Both the position numbers and the translations under genes were made by a program. 64,000 nucleotides of DNA from NCBI GenBank assembly GCA_001600055.1, contig BCIV01000008.1, forward strand, positions 186,001 through 250,000, written 5' to 3'. Below, piece after piece: positions 32,787 through 44,358 of the stretch. Position 1 is the first letter of the stretch, and each line of letters begins with the position of its first letter. Under the pieces are notes generated by a model. That model ran no database searches and was not told where the DNA came from. It saw only the letters and a list, made by a program, of their open reading frames with translations. This DNA comes from Filobasidium wieringae (taxonomy: Eukaryota; Basidiomycota; Tremellomycetes; Filobasidiales; Filobasidiaceae).

Positions 32787-33176
32787 CGAGGTAGCTCAAG
32801 CTCTAGCCGGCCATAAGCTCTTGTATGGTTCAAGCTCTTCCTTCAAAGGTGAATTCGGCTGGGTACGAGTGAGGCGGAAGGAAGTATGATCGTCAAGAGC
32901 TGTGTTGATCCGGAAAGGCGATAGCCCATAGTAGGATGCACCACGAAACTGGCTGGACATGAGTACCCGTCTGCTATCTAGCGATCCAAGTTACGTTATC
33001 AATCGGAGAGCGCGACGCCAAAATTCCAGACTGCAGGTCGTACGAATTCGATCAATTGCGGACGGCCGACATGCATGATAATTCTCATCTTCAATCTAGA
33101 GGCTCTGGAAGGTCAAAGGATTCCTTTGAAGGTGATTTGAGCCAAATAGATGCGGAAAAAGGCAGGTCAAAAAGCA
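32787..33176. other. GID4 upstream region
   Basis: About 390 bp between the GID4 start and the 3' end of the tRNA on the same strand. It should contain the GID4 promoter. No coding feature is recognised. Confidence 0.45.
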
Positions 33177-33259
33177 AACCCAGCACGGGGCTCGAACCCG
33201 CAATCTCGTCCTGAATCCGTTAATAGGAAAGACACGCCTTACCATTGGGCCAACCGGGC
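33177..33259 (-). tRNA. tRNA-Arg (anticodon CCT) with 11-nt intron
   Basis: Reading the minus strand: acceptor GCCCGGT/GCTGGGT, the same D and anticodon arms as the tRNA at 25805-25887, anticodon CCT, and an 11-nt intron (TTAACGGATTC) after position 37. The T arm is GCGGG-TTCGAGC-CCCGT, clearly different from the other copy (CTGGG/CCCAG). The 5' half is identical between copies and the T arm and intron differ. Confidence 0.9.
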
Positions 33260-33529
33260 TCCAGTTATTGACTGTCCCCGTTTGTAAAAGATAATTTGTA
33301 CTTCGGGTGCAACCTCTTTCCCCCGGACTCCGCATCAATATAAGCTTCAAGTCCCATCGTCATCATCGGGCGGGAAGAAGAGGAAGATCGGCAACGGCGA
33401 GCGATCAATCCCGTCCCCACAGATTCCAATTTAGCCATCAACGGGCATGGAAGGGTCGGTGGATATATAATACATGAGACGGGCAATGCCAGCCTGCACC
33501 CGCGGGATGGATCTCATCCGAACAAGTTG

Positions 33530-34005
33530 CTATTGCAATCTCAACTTCCCGAGTTCGACCTGAGCCTTGACCAAGACTGTCTGTGCCCTGATCACTTCCG
33601 GTTGCTGCTCCATGACTGACAACTTTCTCTTCTCCATCTCATGGTAGTCAGGCTGAGCACGGTCAGTCATTGCATCTGCCTCTCACCACATATGCCGCAA
33701 TGAAAGCTTTGTCCTAAATGAACCTAGAAATCTCGATTAGCATCAACATCCAAATATAACAGTCGATTTCACCTGCGGAGAAACGACTCGTGCGTAGTAG
33801 TCCTCATCAGAAACAACATCTCGTTGTAACTCGCTTTGTAGGAGTACGCGATGATGAACGTAATAACACTTTCATTCTGATCCCTGTGTTCCTACGTACC
33901 TCAGTACTATCCAAGTCTCCAACTCTCGCAATACTGTAGCGAGCGTGGTACCGATACACAGGAAGGGAGGCTTCGAGTTTCTGGCTCGTACAATTCTTTT
34001 CATGC
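33530..34005 (-). CDS. possible small multi-exon gene, unidentified
   Basis: Joining frame-compatible segments across splice-like borders gives about 105 residues: SLPVYRYHARYSIARVGDL, then YYVHHRVLLQSELQRDVVSD, EDYYARVVSPQ, DKAFIAAYV, PDYHEMEKRKLSVMEQQPE and VIRAQTVLVKAQVELGKLRLQ with the stop at 33530. The C-terminal third is helical and charged. Two of the needed introns are very short (31 and 34 nt), and the first exon with the start codon was not located. No family is recognised. It may be a chance chain of frames. Confidence 0.25.
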
Positions 34006-34339
34006 TAGGGCCATATCTGATGAGAGCTCGCGTTGATTTCACCACCCACTAACGGCAGAAAGAAGACACTCTCGCGACATCAATGCTGCCATCAAGCTTC
34101 AGATGGGTCATGGTACAGCCCATTGTCCATTTGTTTCAATCCGTGAACCGCTATCGACGGCGGATCGCTTCGTTCCCAATGACAGCTTCGTGGAGGAGGG
34201 GCACCGACGAGTCTGCACGTCCCCTATTTTCCAATCCGCAAGAACATAACCATACCAGATCTAAAACATGTGCGTATATCGAAACGGTACAGTACTTGCT
34301 ACAATAGTATCGAAAAGAGATTCACGTTTCGATCCTGAT

Positions 34340-37300
34340 CTATTCCATTTCCATTGGCACGTCCATCAGGTCAGCGTCGTCGATTCCTACCAACGCGTAT
34401 TCATCCTCTTCGTCGTTAAACATTGTCGCGCCGACCGTGTCATCCTCTTGCTTCTTCTCCTTCATCGAGCCGCCATCCATCTCGATCATCATCCTCATCT
34501 CCTCTGCCTTTTCCTTTCTCTGCCTGTTTTCGATGTCCTCTAATGTCCAAAGCGAGATTCCTGTTTGCGTATGGTCAAACGGTTGCGAGATCGACCGGAT
34601 GAAAAGCTTGGCAAGCACGGTGGCCATATCGGTCGACAAGTTGGAGTGAGCCTCGGTAATATACTGATTGATCCACTTGGGAAGCTTTGCTCTCTTATCT
34701 GCTCTGGCAAAACGCTATCAAATCAAGAACGGTCAATATGTTTGCGCGATCGCGGCACTGGCGCATCTTGTTACTTACCTTATCCGCGAATACCATCAAT
34801 CCCCAATCTGTTTTTCCACGCAGTACACGTCCAACACATTGAGCTGCATGTCGCATTGCGTCGAAAGTAAGATAATCGTTTTCTTTGATCCTGTGATTAT
34901 CTCTTAAAAATTCCAGTCGCGCTTTCAAGATACGACTCTCGGTATACTGGTAAGGTATACTACGCGAATGCATATGGGATTGAGTCAGCAGATCCATAGT
35001 ACTGAGGAGCGCGGCTTTTTACTAACCCGAACATGATGACAGCTCGTCCGTAGTTGCTGAAGATAGACTTATGTCAGTTTTGCCGCGCGCTGTGTTCCAC
35101 TTCCAACTTACTGATCGAAATCGATACCTTCCGACACCTTACCTCGAGCTACGGAAAGTAACACTGCTCCCCGTCCGTTATTACAAGCCTGTTTTCCTTA
35201 TCGGCTCATTTCAGTATCGCGACCTCGGTAGACTAGCGATAGCAGATAATGACCTTCCGGTAGTTATCCAACGCAATACTGGTTTCAGCCGCGTCCGGCG
35301 TTTCCACGAAAATAAGTTTATTTTTCCAAACTTCATTAAGGATACCCTAGAAACCACCAGAGGTAAGCATCGAATGAGTTTAGTGTGCCAAACACTCACC
35401 ATATCGTTCCACGCTGCTACGATCGATTCCATATATAGATAACTCGGGAAGAAAGCTACCACCCCGTCCGGTACAGCTTTGCACATGTCGATCAAGATAC
35501 TTCCGAAGTTTCGTACGACGGCGGGGTCGTTTCGTACTTCGAACCGAGAACTGATCGCCACTTGATCGCTTCCTCTGGTAATGACCTGTAGTACGAGTGA
35601 TCAGCGAATTGCGCAGTTTCATCGTATCAGAATGTACCGACCATCGGCAGGAAAGCGTTTCGTGTCAAAGTCATTGGATAACTCTCCTGTACGACAGGCT
35701 GAAACTGTAGAATTTTCGGGTACATGTCCAGCGGCGAGATCGTTCCGGACGTGATGACAACGCTACTGAATCGCTCAAACACAGGACTCATAGCGAGAGA
35801 TGGATCAAGACAGCTGCAAGAGGGCACCGTCGTCAGTTACGGCAGATTGTCTGGAACGGTGAGACATACGTGAAATGGAAAATAGGATTTGGCACGGTGG
35901 CAGCTTCCGTTTCATATGGCTCGAGAATCAGAAGGAAACCTGGAGGACTGTTAGCCAAGCCGTTCCTAGCTACAGATACGAGCCTAGATCCTACCTTTCT
36001 CATATGTTGCGACCAACGTAGCGAATTGTGCCAATTTTTGTAGAGCATGGTATTCGTCAATCTGTGTCAGCTCGAGCGTACGCACGAGCGATGTCAATCT
36101 CTCAGCACAGAATCTGGACAGAAAGACATCAGCGTGGATTTTTCGTTACTGAGGGTTTGAAATGCCATTCACCTCAAAGGCCTTTTTTCGATGTAAGTGA
36201 TATCCTTCAGGTGCTGAAGGAATGACTGTGGTGTTTCTGCGACGACATGGAGAACGCGCATTCGAGTCTAGCAAAAGAACGTCAATACCGGGTATCTTCT
36301 CGTCCAAACGCCGACGAACCTTCATATATTCGACAAATCGCTTCAAGAATGCTACAAAGTGCTCGGCCTTTCGTATATTCCCAGGGACAGCCTCCTGAAC
36401 CATATCCTCCGATAGAACTATACGAACATTAGCTCGATGCTCGTCACGCCATGACTACGAAGCGCCTACCTGGATTAGCTAGAATGTCATCTTCCTCTCT
36501 ACCTTCATTCGCATTCTGTAATCCGGCGACGAGTTTTGAATACTCGTCTTGCAATTTAGAAGCGTCTGTCCGCTTTATTCTTGAAGATTGCAAGATGAGC
36601 TCGAAGAACAGGACATCGCGAACGGCTTCCTGGCTTACTCTTCTATCTTGTCTTCCAGCTTTGAGCAACTTCTTGAAGCAGAATCGAGCATTGGTCTTGT
36701 AAGATCAATGGAAAGCGATTCAATACAAACGTTATCTGGGCAGGTGTCCTAGACGTATCAGCTATGAACGAGAGTTTGGAAGAGCCAGAACTCACCGATG
36801 TTGTGCGCCTCATCGAAAACCACAATACTATCTTTGCTCATTTCTTTGGAAACCTGATCGGCAATCTTGGGATCTAGTAGATAGTGGAAGGAGTAGATAA
36901 TGACATCGCAGTGCGGTAACTACAGTAACAGCTTGTTAATGATCGCTTCCACTCAGAGCGATATGTTGTTGGACGCACCATTCTTCGTATCGTGAAATAC
37001 GGGCAGACTCCCTTTTCTTTTCCGTACTTCTTCACATCTTCAAGAGTAAAGATTCCAGGTGGGATCAGGTTTCCAGTCTCGTAATTATTCAGTTCCTAAT
37101 AGAAGGGTACCAATGAGCTAATGCAAGACTGCGTCTTCACTCAGATCGCTCACCTCATGGAAACTGCACAGCTCAACACTTCCTGGATCCGCCCGACCTT
37201 TTTCACATGCGAAAGCGCTAGTGAGATCTCGACATCGTGCATCTACAATCTTTCCCTTCTTCTCCTTGCTGACCTGTTGTGTAACACGATTAAGTAATGT

Positions 37301-37979
37301 TCCCCTCTTCATACGGGAAACGGAGACTAACCTCAGGGTGAAGACACAAATTCCTTCGGCTGGTCAGTCCCAGCCCCCTGAATCCTTCATCTTTAGCACC
37401 CATCTCCTCTCGATATACCATCAGACGTTTCAATTCCGCCAAAGCCTTCTCAATTTCAGGAACAGTTCGTGAGCAATAGATGAGTTTCCTCTCCCTAGAA
37501 TAGAACTATTGAACGAGCGGTCAGCAGTAATCTTCCTTCTTTCATCAAAATAGCTCACTTGTTGGTATGATACAATTAAACTCAAAAGAGAAACTGTCTT
37601 CCCTGTCCCGGAAGGCATCTCCAGTACGCAATGACCCTGCCAATGAAAGCGGTTTAGCTGGAATCAAGCAAATGGTTGGAGCTGGAGCTTACGCCTGCAT
37701 CCAAAGTCTTCTTGAGATCGCTCATGTACTGATATTGTTCTATAATCATTGGAGATCTCAGTAGAGGAAGTTTGTGCAGCATTTGAGACGGGATTTTGCA
37801 GACCTGGATACAGCCTGCAGAAATGGATTCCGTTTAGCTCGCAGTCATCTCAGGAAGCTGTCAATCACTTACCGGTCATATGGAAACCTGAACAAAGTTG
37901 GAGCACAGATGAGTTCGATACGATGGGTCACCGCAACTATAACTTACAGAACAGGGAGGTCATCGAGATAGAAAAGCAT
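34340..37979 (-). CDS. RAD3: DNA repair helicase RAD3/XPD (TFIIH subunit)
   Basis: A 5'-3' DNA helicase with an iron-sulfur cluster in TFIIH, for nucleotide excision repair and transcription initiation. The start [16 protein letters not shown] matches yeast Rad3, then [16 protein letters not shown], motif [15 protein letters not shown], the Fe-S region with Cys in [15 protein letters not shown] and VCPYF, motif [12 protein letters not shown], motif [30 protein letters not shown], motif [13 protein letters not shown] and motif [18 protein letters not shown]. The tail is acidic ([13 protein letters not shown]). More than a dozen short exons; the segment RLYPE requires an 11-nt exon at 37804-37814. 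About 800 residues, standard length. All catalytic motifs appear intact. Confidence 0.95.
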
Positions 37980-38873
37980 GATTTATGTTGGTTGAAGCTG
38001 TAAAGCTGCTTTCCCCTTGTCGATAAGCGGAACGAGAATGGATCTCCTGTAGCAACCTGGAGGGGGGAGGTTCGAAGGACTGCAATCTGAAGCAGCTCAG
38101 ACAGGCCTAGTTGGTTGTCAAATGTGACTACATTTTCTACGATAAATTGGGAAACTAGCATGAGTAATGAACGCTCTGAACGATCAGATCGAAGCGTAAA
38201 CAAACTCCCGTCCGCGGTGCACAGGAAGCGAGCGCCTAGCCTGAAACATCTTCAACGTCATGCTTCAGCTAGGTGCAAGTCATGCAAGTCATCGAGCGCA
38301 TCAAGTAGCAGGTAGTAGTGTTTTGGGCTGCACGAGTAAACATAACCTTCGACAGGCTAGCGACTGCTACATGTTCTGAGAAACTAGCTTGATGCGCTGA
38401 TTTGGCGGCATTCCACAACTGGTTGGTAAGATATGTTAAAAATGCTCAAGTAGCTTCTTCTCAGCTCAGGCTAGTGAGAAAGTCAGTAGGCGGCTGCCAT
38501 TTGGCCTGTCGTCCTCGATCAACGATCCACCGTCTACTGCGCGCTCTCGGAGATCAGTCAAACACCCCCTACGATCTATTCCAGACTTAGACTCTGCACC
38601 ATTTGGCCGAAGGCGTTTGTTGACGATGTTCAATCACGTGAGTCTGATCTGTAACGTCATGTAACAGCAGCCAACATATCGATCCGCGGCGAACGTCGGG
38701 GTTCCACATCATACCTTTTCAACCTTTTCAATCGATTATTGAACACTTCATTTGACTAATCCAAGCCTCTAAAAAGCTGGCTGTCTGTGAACAACAGTGT
38801 TTTGCCGCAGAAGGGGAGGTCTTACAGCAGCTTACCAATAACGCCTAACGAATCCGCCACAAATAACTTCACT
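37980..38873. promoter_or_regulatory. divergent region between RAD3 and ERO1
   Basis: An 894-bp gap with starts on both sides facing away. Short open frames (38115-38315, 38402-38590) show no family. It holds the promoters of both genes. An in-frame ATG at 38787 would extend ERO1 by 29 residues but lies before the signal peptide. Confidence 0.45.
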
Positions 38874-41045
38874 ATGGTCTCTGGTAGATCTTTCCTTCGA
38901 ACATTAACGCTATCTCTCCTGAGCTTGGGAATCGGAGTAGAGGCCTTCAATAACCATAACCTAAAAGCTCAAGCAGCAGATAGCAAGATCGCCAAGAACG
39001 TCCTGGAGAGCAAAGGCGAGGGGTATTGTAGCGTGAGTCATCGGTTTTGAAGCGCGAGATCTCTTTGCCTACGCTGAACCGCCCTATGCCTCTCAGCCTT
39101 CAGGACCTATAGAAAATACTCTCTGCGCTTATGAAACGATAGAAGATCTAAACAAAGAATTGTACCCCAAAATCCACGAGCTGATAGAAGGTAACTTTTT
39201 CCGATATTGGAAGGTTCGTTCGGTTCTGGCTACAATCTCAGCACGAACAAGTAATAACGCTTAGATGATAGGTCGACCTCTTCAGGGAATGCCCTTTTTG
39301 GTATGAGAATGGTTTCTGTATGAACCGGGATTGCGGGGTAGAAACTGCAGACGAGGTGAGTAGAGTGCAGCTTATAGCTTATCTGACTGCTCTGACCTTA
39401 CCTTACCTATGATCAATGTCCATTAGTCACACATTCCAGAAAAATGGCGAACGAAAGCTCTTAGTTCCGTACAAGTATCCGAAGATCCAAATCTACCTCC
39501 AGGCTGCGACGTCAATTCCCAATCCTTTTGCTATATCGACAGCGAGTCTCCCTCTTCTGACGGCCAGTACATCGATCTCCTTCTCAACCCCGAACGGTTC
39601 ACCGGGTATGCGGGTGCGAGCGCTCATAAAGTCTGGAACGCTATCTACGAAGAGAACTGTTTCGGGCTCAGCGAGAACGTGTTGGGTGGGCTCCAGGAAG
39701 ATAAAGGATGGACAGGAAGTGGGAAGGGTGCAGGGTTACAGGGAGGATTCGGGATGGATGTCAAGAAGAGCTTGGTCGCGAAGAAGGAAGAGGAATGTTT
39801 GGAGAAAAGAGTATATTATAGGATCATCTCTGGTAAGTCGACTCTGCGCTTGATGAATACACAGGCCCGCGACTCATACCCGATTACGTAGGTCTTCATG
39901 CCAGTATCAGTATACATATCTGTCATGACTATCTCGATCAGGAAACCGGTCTATGGGTATGTGTGAACCATGTAAGACCTGGACTCCCATTCTGAACCTC
40001 ATCATCCACCTAGGCACCCAATCTAGAATGTTTCGTTAACCGTCTCGCAACCAACCCTGAGAGGCTCTCCAACGTTTATTTCGATAGTGTCATTCTCCTT
40101 CGCGCAATTGCTCGAGCCGCTCCGTACTTGGAAGCGTACGATATCGAAACCGCTCGTGGGAAGGACGATGTGACCGGAATTGAGGAAGACAAGAAAATAA
40201 AGGAACAGATGAAGGCGGTGCTTGAAATCGCTAGGAACAGTGGAGCAGGAGCATTTGACGAAAAGGCACTGTTCAATGGCGATGATGCGCTGGTGAGTCT
40301 TTCAATGATCCGAATCGGATCGCTCGTAGAGCTGATCTAAACCCGAGCATAGGAATTGCGAGACCAATTTAAACACAACTTCAGAAACGTCTCCCGAATC
40401 TTGGATTGTACCGGGTGTGATAAATGCAGGCTTTGGGGGAAACTTCAGATTTCCGGGCTAGGGACCGCTCTGAAGATCCTTTTCGAGCTGGATGATAAGG
40501 CGTTCGAGTGAGTCTTTCTGAGCTTGAACTTTATAGTGCTCCTTGCTCAAGTCTGTCTGCGAAATCGCTTAGCCCGAAACGCAACCCCAATCTCCTACAA
40601 CGGTCGGAGATTGTCGCTTTGATCAACACGATGCACCGATTGAGCGAGAGTTTGTACGCCGTGGAGACGTTCAGGAAGATGTACGCGGAGACTCAAAAAA
40701 TGGAGAGGGAGAAGTTAGCTGCGCTTGAGATTCAGAGTTCGACGGTCCAGGTTAGTCTGGGTCGCATAGACGGGGTTAAGGGAGAGATGCTGATGTTTTC
40801 AAACCACAACGTAGGGGGCCAAGACGGTCAGAACCAGTCGACCAAGAAAGGCTCTCAAACGAAAAGGAAGACTGGAGATCAAACAGAATGAGGACGTTCT
40901 ATCCCGTATCCAAGCCTATATACGTGACATACGTAAGACCTGTACGAGGTCTTGGTCTAGATGCGTTGGAATGGTAGTAGAGCTGTTGGGAGGGAGTAAT
41001 CAGATCGCTTCTAGCGCTTCTAGTGTTGGGAAGAAGGAACTATGA
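38874..41045 (+). CDS. ERO1: ER oxidoreductin ERO1
   Basis: A FAD-dependent thiol oxidase of the ER lumen that reoxidises protein disulfide isomerase. The N-terminus ([20 protein letters not shown], cleaved near VEAF) is a signal peptide. Then come the shuttle Cys region ([20 protein letters not shown]), [22 protein letters not shown]-contact segment [51 protein letters not shown], and the active-site CxxC in [20 protein letters not shown]. Several short introns. The uninterrupted last frame stops at 40891, but a GTTAGT donor after STVQ and a CGTAG acceptor near 40816 open a basic, helical C-terminal end to 41045 ([18 protein letters not shown]). That version is preferred because yeast Ero1 has a membrane-associating tail. 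Confidence 0.92.
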
Positions 41046-41732
41046 AAGTCGGAACAGAGTACGGTTGTTTATACCCGGGATGAGAGACGACGTTGTATCC
41101 ATATTCATGTGCATATCTGCATCAGCCGGGACGTTCGATAAGTATGAACCTTCGTCCGGTGTTTCATGTCAAGTCTAAGTTGCCTCATCGGGAGGTGGCT
41201 GAACGCGAGTTTAATGACGTGTTTGATTTGCTGACGCGCGGAGACGCGCTTTTGTTCGTTTTCCTGATCTAGGCGAGCGGTTGATCGATGAATCTACTCT
41301 TTCACTCCATTGACTCCGAAGAAAGTGGAAGTATCGACTTCGCACTCATCCACTCATCTCCCTCTATTTACCCTTCATTCTTGCTGAGCTTCCTTCGAAC
41401 ACTCTACCCTGCCACAATACCTCACAACCCACATCGCTGAGCTAGAGTCACAAGCCAGCTGATACAACTTGCAAGCCATCTTCCCTCCTTCACCACTCTT
41501 TCGCCTTCCTTTCCTCGATCAATCGATATCTTGTACCAAACAACAAATCTTGTCCTTCACATCTATACCTTTCCAACATCAACAAACTCAACTGCCATCT
41601 ACAGCAAAACCTCGACATATTCGACGGATCTATTCGAGCGGGAGAAAGGACGCCTAGCTTCAAATCCTCTTTCCCGCTCGGCTATTGATTCCCCCCCTCA
41701 ATCTCCTAAACTCACCTCGAAGAACCTCCATC
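41046..41732. other. intergenic, ERO1 3' flank and promoter of the NPF-motif gene
   Basis: About 690 bp. The last 200 bp before the next start are pyrimidine-rich (TTCCTCGATC, CCTTCACATC runs), a common look for fungal promoters and leaders. Short frames at 41469-41755 are not supported as genes. Confidence 0.45.
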
Positions 41733-43842
41733 ATGTCGAATCCATTCCTCTCTGAACCTCAAGATAACCCCTTCACTTCCTCCTTTGCTCCATTCCATTC
41801 CATGCCTGATTCCCCACCTCCGACTGAACACAAAAGGACGGCCATTCGAAATCGGATAGCGAGTAGGGATCTGCATGCTTCTCGCCGAACAGAGGATTAT
41901 GAAGGTTCCGATTGGACTTCTCAAATAGGTGGGGGTACGGTCGGGAGATGGGAAGCACCTAGGACTGTGGAGAGGCACAGAAGAGGGAGAGCGGTCGATA
42001 GTATCAGTTGGTTAGTCCTTTATATCTGATTCACTCTTAAGAAGCGTTAGCCTTACTCGAAACGATTCGTCCTTTACATAGTGCTCCTACTCCACCGCTT
42101 ACTAGAGATACTCGAACTTATACTCATCATCCTCGCCTAGGCGAGCACGAGCTTCCTCCTACTCCGGCATCTACAGTCAGAACCAAAAGGATGGTCAACT
42201 ATCGAATCGTATCTTCCACTTCAAATGACGGCGATTACAATGAACCGAGGAACCATTCACTCTCCCATCTCTCCATCCCGGAGGAAGACGAGCATGAAGC
42301 GGATCACGAAGATGGGCATGATAGCTGGGATTTGAGGAAGAGGACGAAGCGGGCCGGATTGATGTTTTCTCGCCAAATGGGTACTGATGGTGCTTGGACC
42401 TCTGAGAAGATGACGCATCAGCTCGGAAGTGGATTGTCCGGTCAGAGAAAACGAGTCCGAGAGGTCCAGCCTATCGTACGGGAGGAAGACTTGGAGGAGA
42501 CGGACAGAGAAGGGACGCCTGATGTTGATGAGGATCCTAATGAGATCAAGAAGAGGAAACAAGGATCATTGCTGAGCGCTGCTGTCATTCCCGGGGCTCT
42601 CAAGGGAAACAGTTTCCTACAACAACTGGAAAGAGTTGCAGCGGAGAAGAAAGAGGAGCAGGAAAAGGGCCTTGTGGGAGGATTGAGGAGATCGGGATCG
42701 TCTCGATTGTTCAGCGCGGCGAAGAACCCGTTCGATGATGAGGAGACTGGGAATGGGACTGGTACGGCTGGAAAGCTCAACGATCGCGCCAAATTAGGAA
42801 AGGGCAGGCTTTTGCTGTTCGGTGACGATATGTCAGGTCGACCGGAGGACAAAAGGGAGCATGAACGGGAGGAGAGGAGGTTACCAAGTCCACCAGGACT
42901 GATCGATTTCTCTTCTGCTTCCTTATCAAAGCCATCCTTCACTCTTCCCCCTTCGTTCCCGACTTTCGCTTCAGACTTGAAAAACCCTTTCCTGGAACCT
43001 CGGGTGGACCAACCCGAACCCGGTCCAAGCCGACTCGCCTCTTCTTCTTCGCTTTCCTCGACCAGCGCTCTGCCAGGGAAGAACCTTTTCAAGAAGATCT
43101 GGAAGAAGCCTGTTAGTGGCGGAGAAGACGATCCGTTTGCGGAGAAACCGGGGGATCTGGAGATGATGAGGGAGAGGCAGAAGAACTTTGTCAGGGGAAA
43201 GGAGAGACCTGTTATGGAATTCACCTTGTGAGTCTCTTTCACTCGTACTGATCGGTCGTAGAGGAACGATCGGCTGACTTTGTTCACGTTGCGAATCCGA
43301 TCAGTCGCGGACAGAAAGTATCCAGTGCGAACCCCTTGTTCGGATTGGACGGAACACCTCATATGGCTCAACTCCCTCCGACTCATCCGGAGTTTTCCCC
43401 GGCGCCTATTCCTCGTCCCCGGCTGTTATTGGACAAGTTCAAAGAACAGGCCGACAAGGGGAAAGGCAAGGCGAAAAGGGAGAGGTCCGAATGGTCTGAT
43501 AGTGAAGAGGAGGGGGAGGAAGAGGCTAGAGAGGTTCAAGATCAGTTAGGACCCCTTGGATCTGGATCGAAGTTTGCCACCTTGTCGGTCAATGCGAAAA
43601 GACAGACCCAATCTCTTCTCGGTAAACGTGCCCGGAATCAAGTGGACGAAGAGGAGGAGAAAGACATGCCACCTGCGCATCGTGCACTGAAAAGACAGAG
43701 GAGTGTCAGTGAACAGACGGGACCAGGTACTCCTCCTTTCACACCCGCGAGGAAAAGGGTGCAATCGAGCGGGGCAGGCGTAGGGGTCGGAGTTGGTACG
43801 CCACGGTCATCTGTCCGAAAGACAGGTCTGCAGCGACTATGA
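41733..43842 (+). CDS. disordered nuclear-type protein with NPF motifs, unidentified
   Basis: Three exons (41733 to about 42013, about 42081-43228, 43306-43842), in frame at SISC-APTPPLTR and FTL/F-RGQKVSS. About 655 residues, almost all Ser/Pro/Arg/Glu-rich and presumably disordered. It starts MSNPFLSEPQDNPFTSSF, and NPF recurs (AAKNPFDDEE, LKNPFLEP). Many S/TP sites (TPPL, LPPTPAS, GTPPFTPARKRVQ) suggest CDK or MAPK phosphorylation, and basic clusters (KRVREV, EIKKRKQ, ALKRQR) suggest nuclear import. A central helical patch (GNSFLQQLERVAAEKKEE) is the only predicted structure. No named family is recognised. NPF motifs bind EH domains in endocytosis, yet the rest looks nuclear. Confidence 0.7.
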
Positions 43843-44358
43843 GACGTGCTGGTACACTCCTTCGAAAGGAGTGGAAGCTTGTTGTGCGAAACCTCGGCCG
43901 AGAAGATTTGGCAAGGGGATATTTACGTGTTTGTATGTGCGTTGTTGTGTGTATGGGAAATCAGCACAACCCGATATGTTTCCGATAATGTTTGATTACC
44001 TGATCCTCCTTACGAAGATATGAACCCCCCGATTGTAGCTAGTCTAAAAACAAGTTGTCAATCGAGATATACGAATCATGAATACGAGCTCCACCTTGAA
44101 ACGTGCTATTGAAGATTTGGATCCGTGATTGGAGGTGTTTTAGTGATCAAACCTAATCATTCTGACGCGCGTTCTCATCAGCGTTTTATCCTTCTTTGGG
44201 TTGATTTCTGTTCTTTATTTGATTCAACGTCATCTCTTCCACTGGACATGCACACTCATTTAACCACTGATACCCCCTTGCGATTGACCACATCTACCAC
44301 ACCTATCATCTTCCAGCTGAGCTGACCAACTAGCTCGTCCTGCAGCTCAACCAGTAAT
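43843..44358. other. intergenic
   Basis: About 515 bp between two plus-strand genes; 3' flank of the NPF-motif gene and promoter of the RhoGEF. No further feature is recognised. Confidence 0.45.

Noticed and set aside
38115..38590. Small open frames between RAD3 and ERO1
   Set aside because: Short, low similarity to anything, and located in what must be a divergent promoter.
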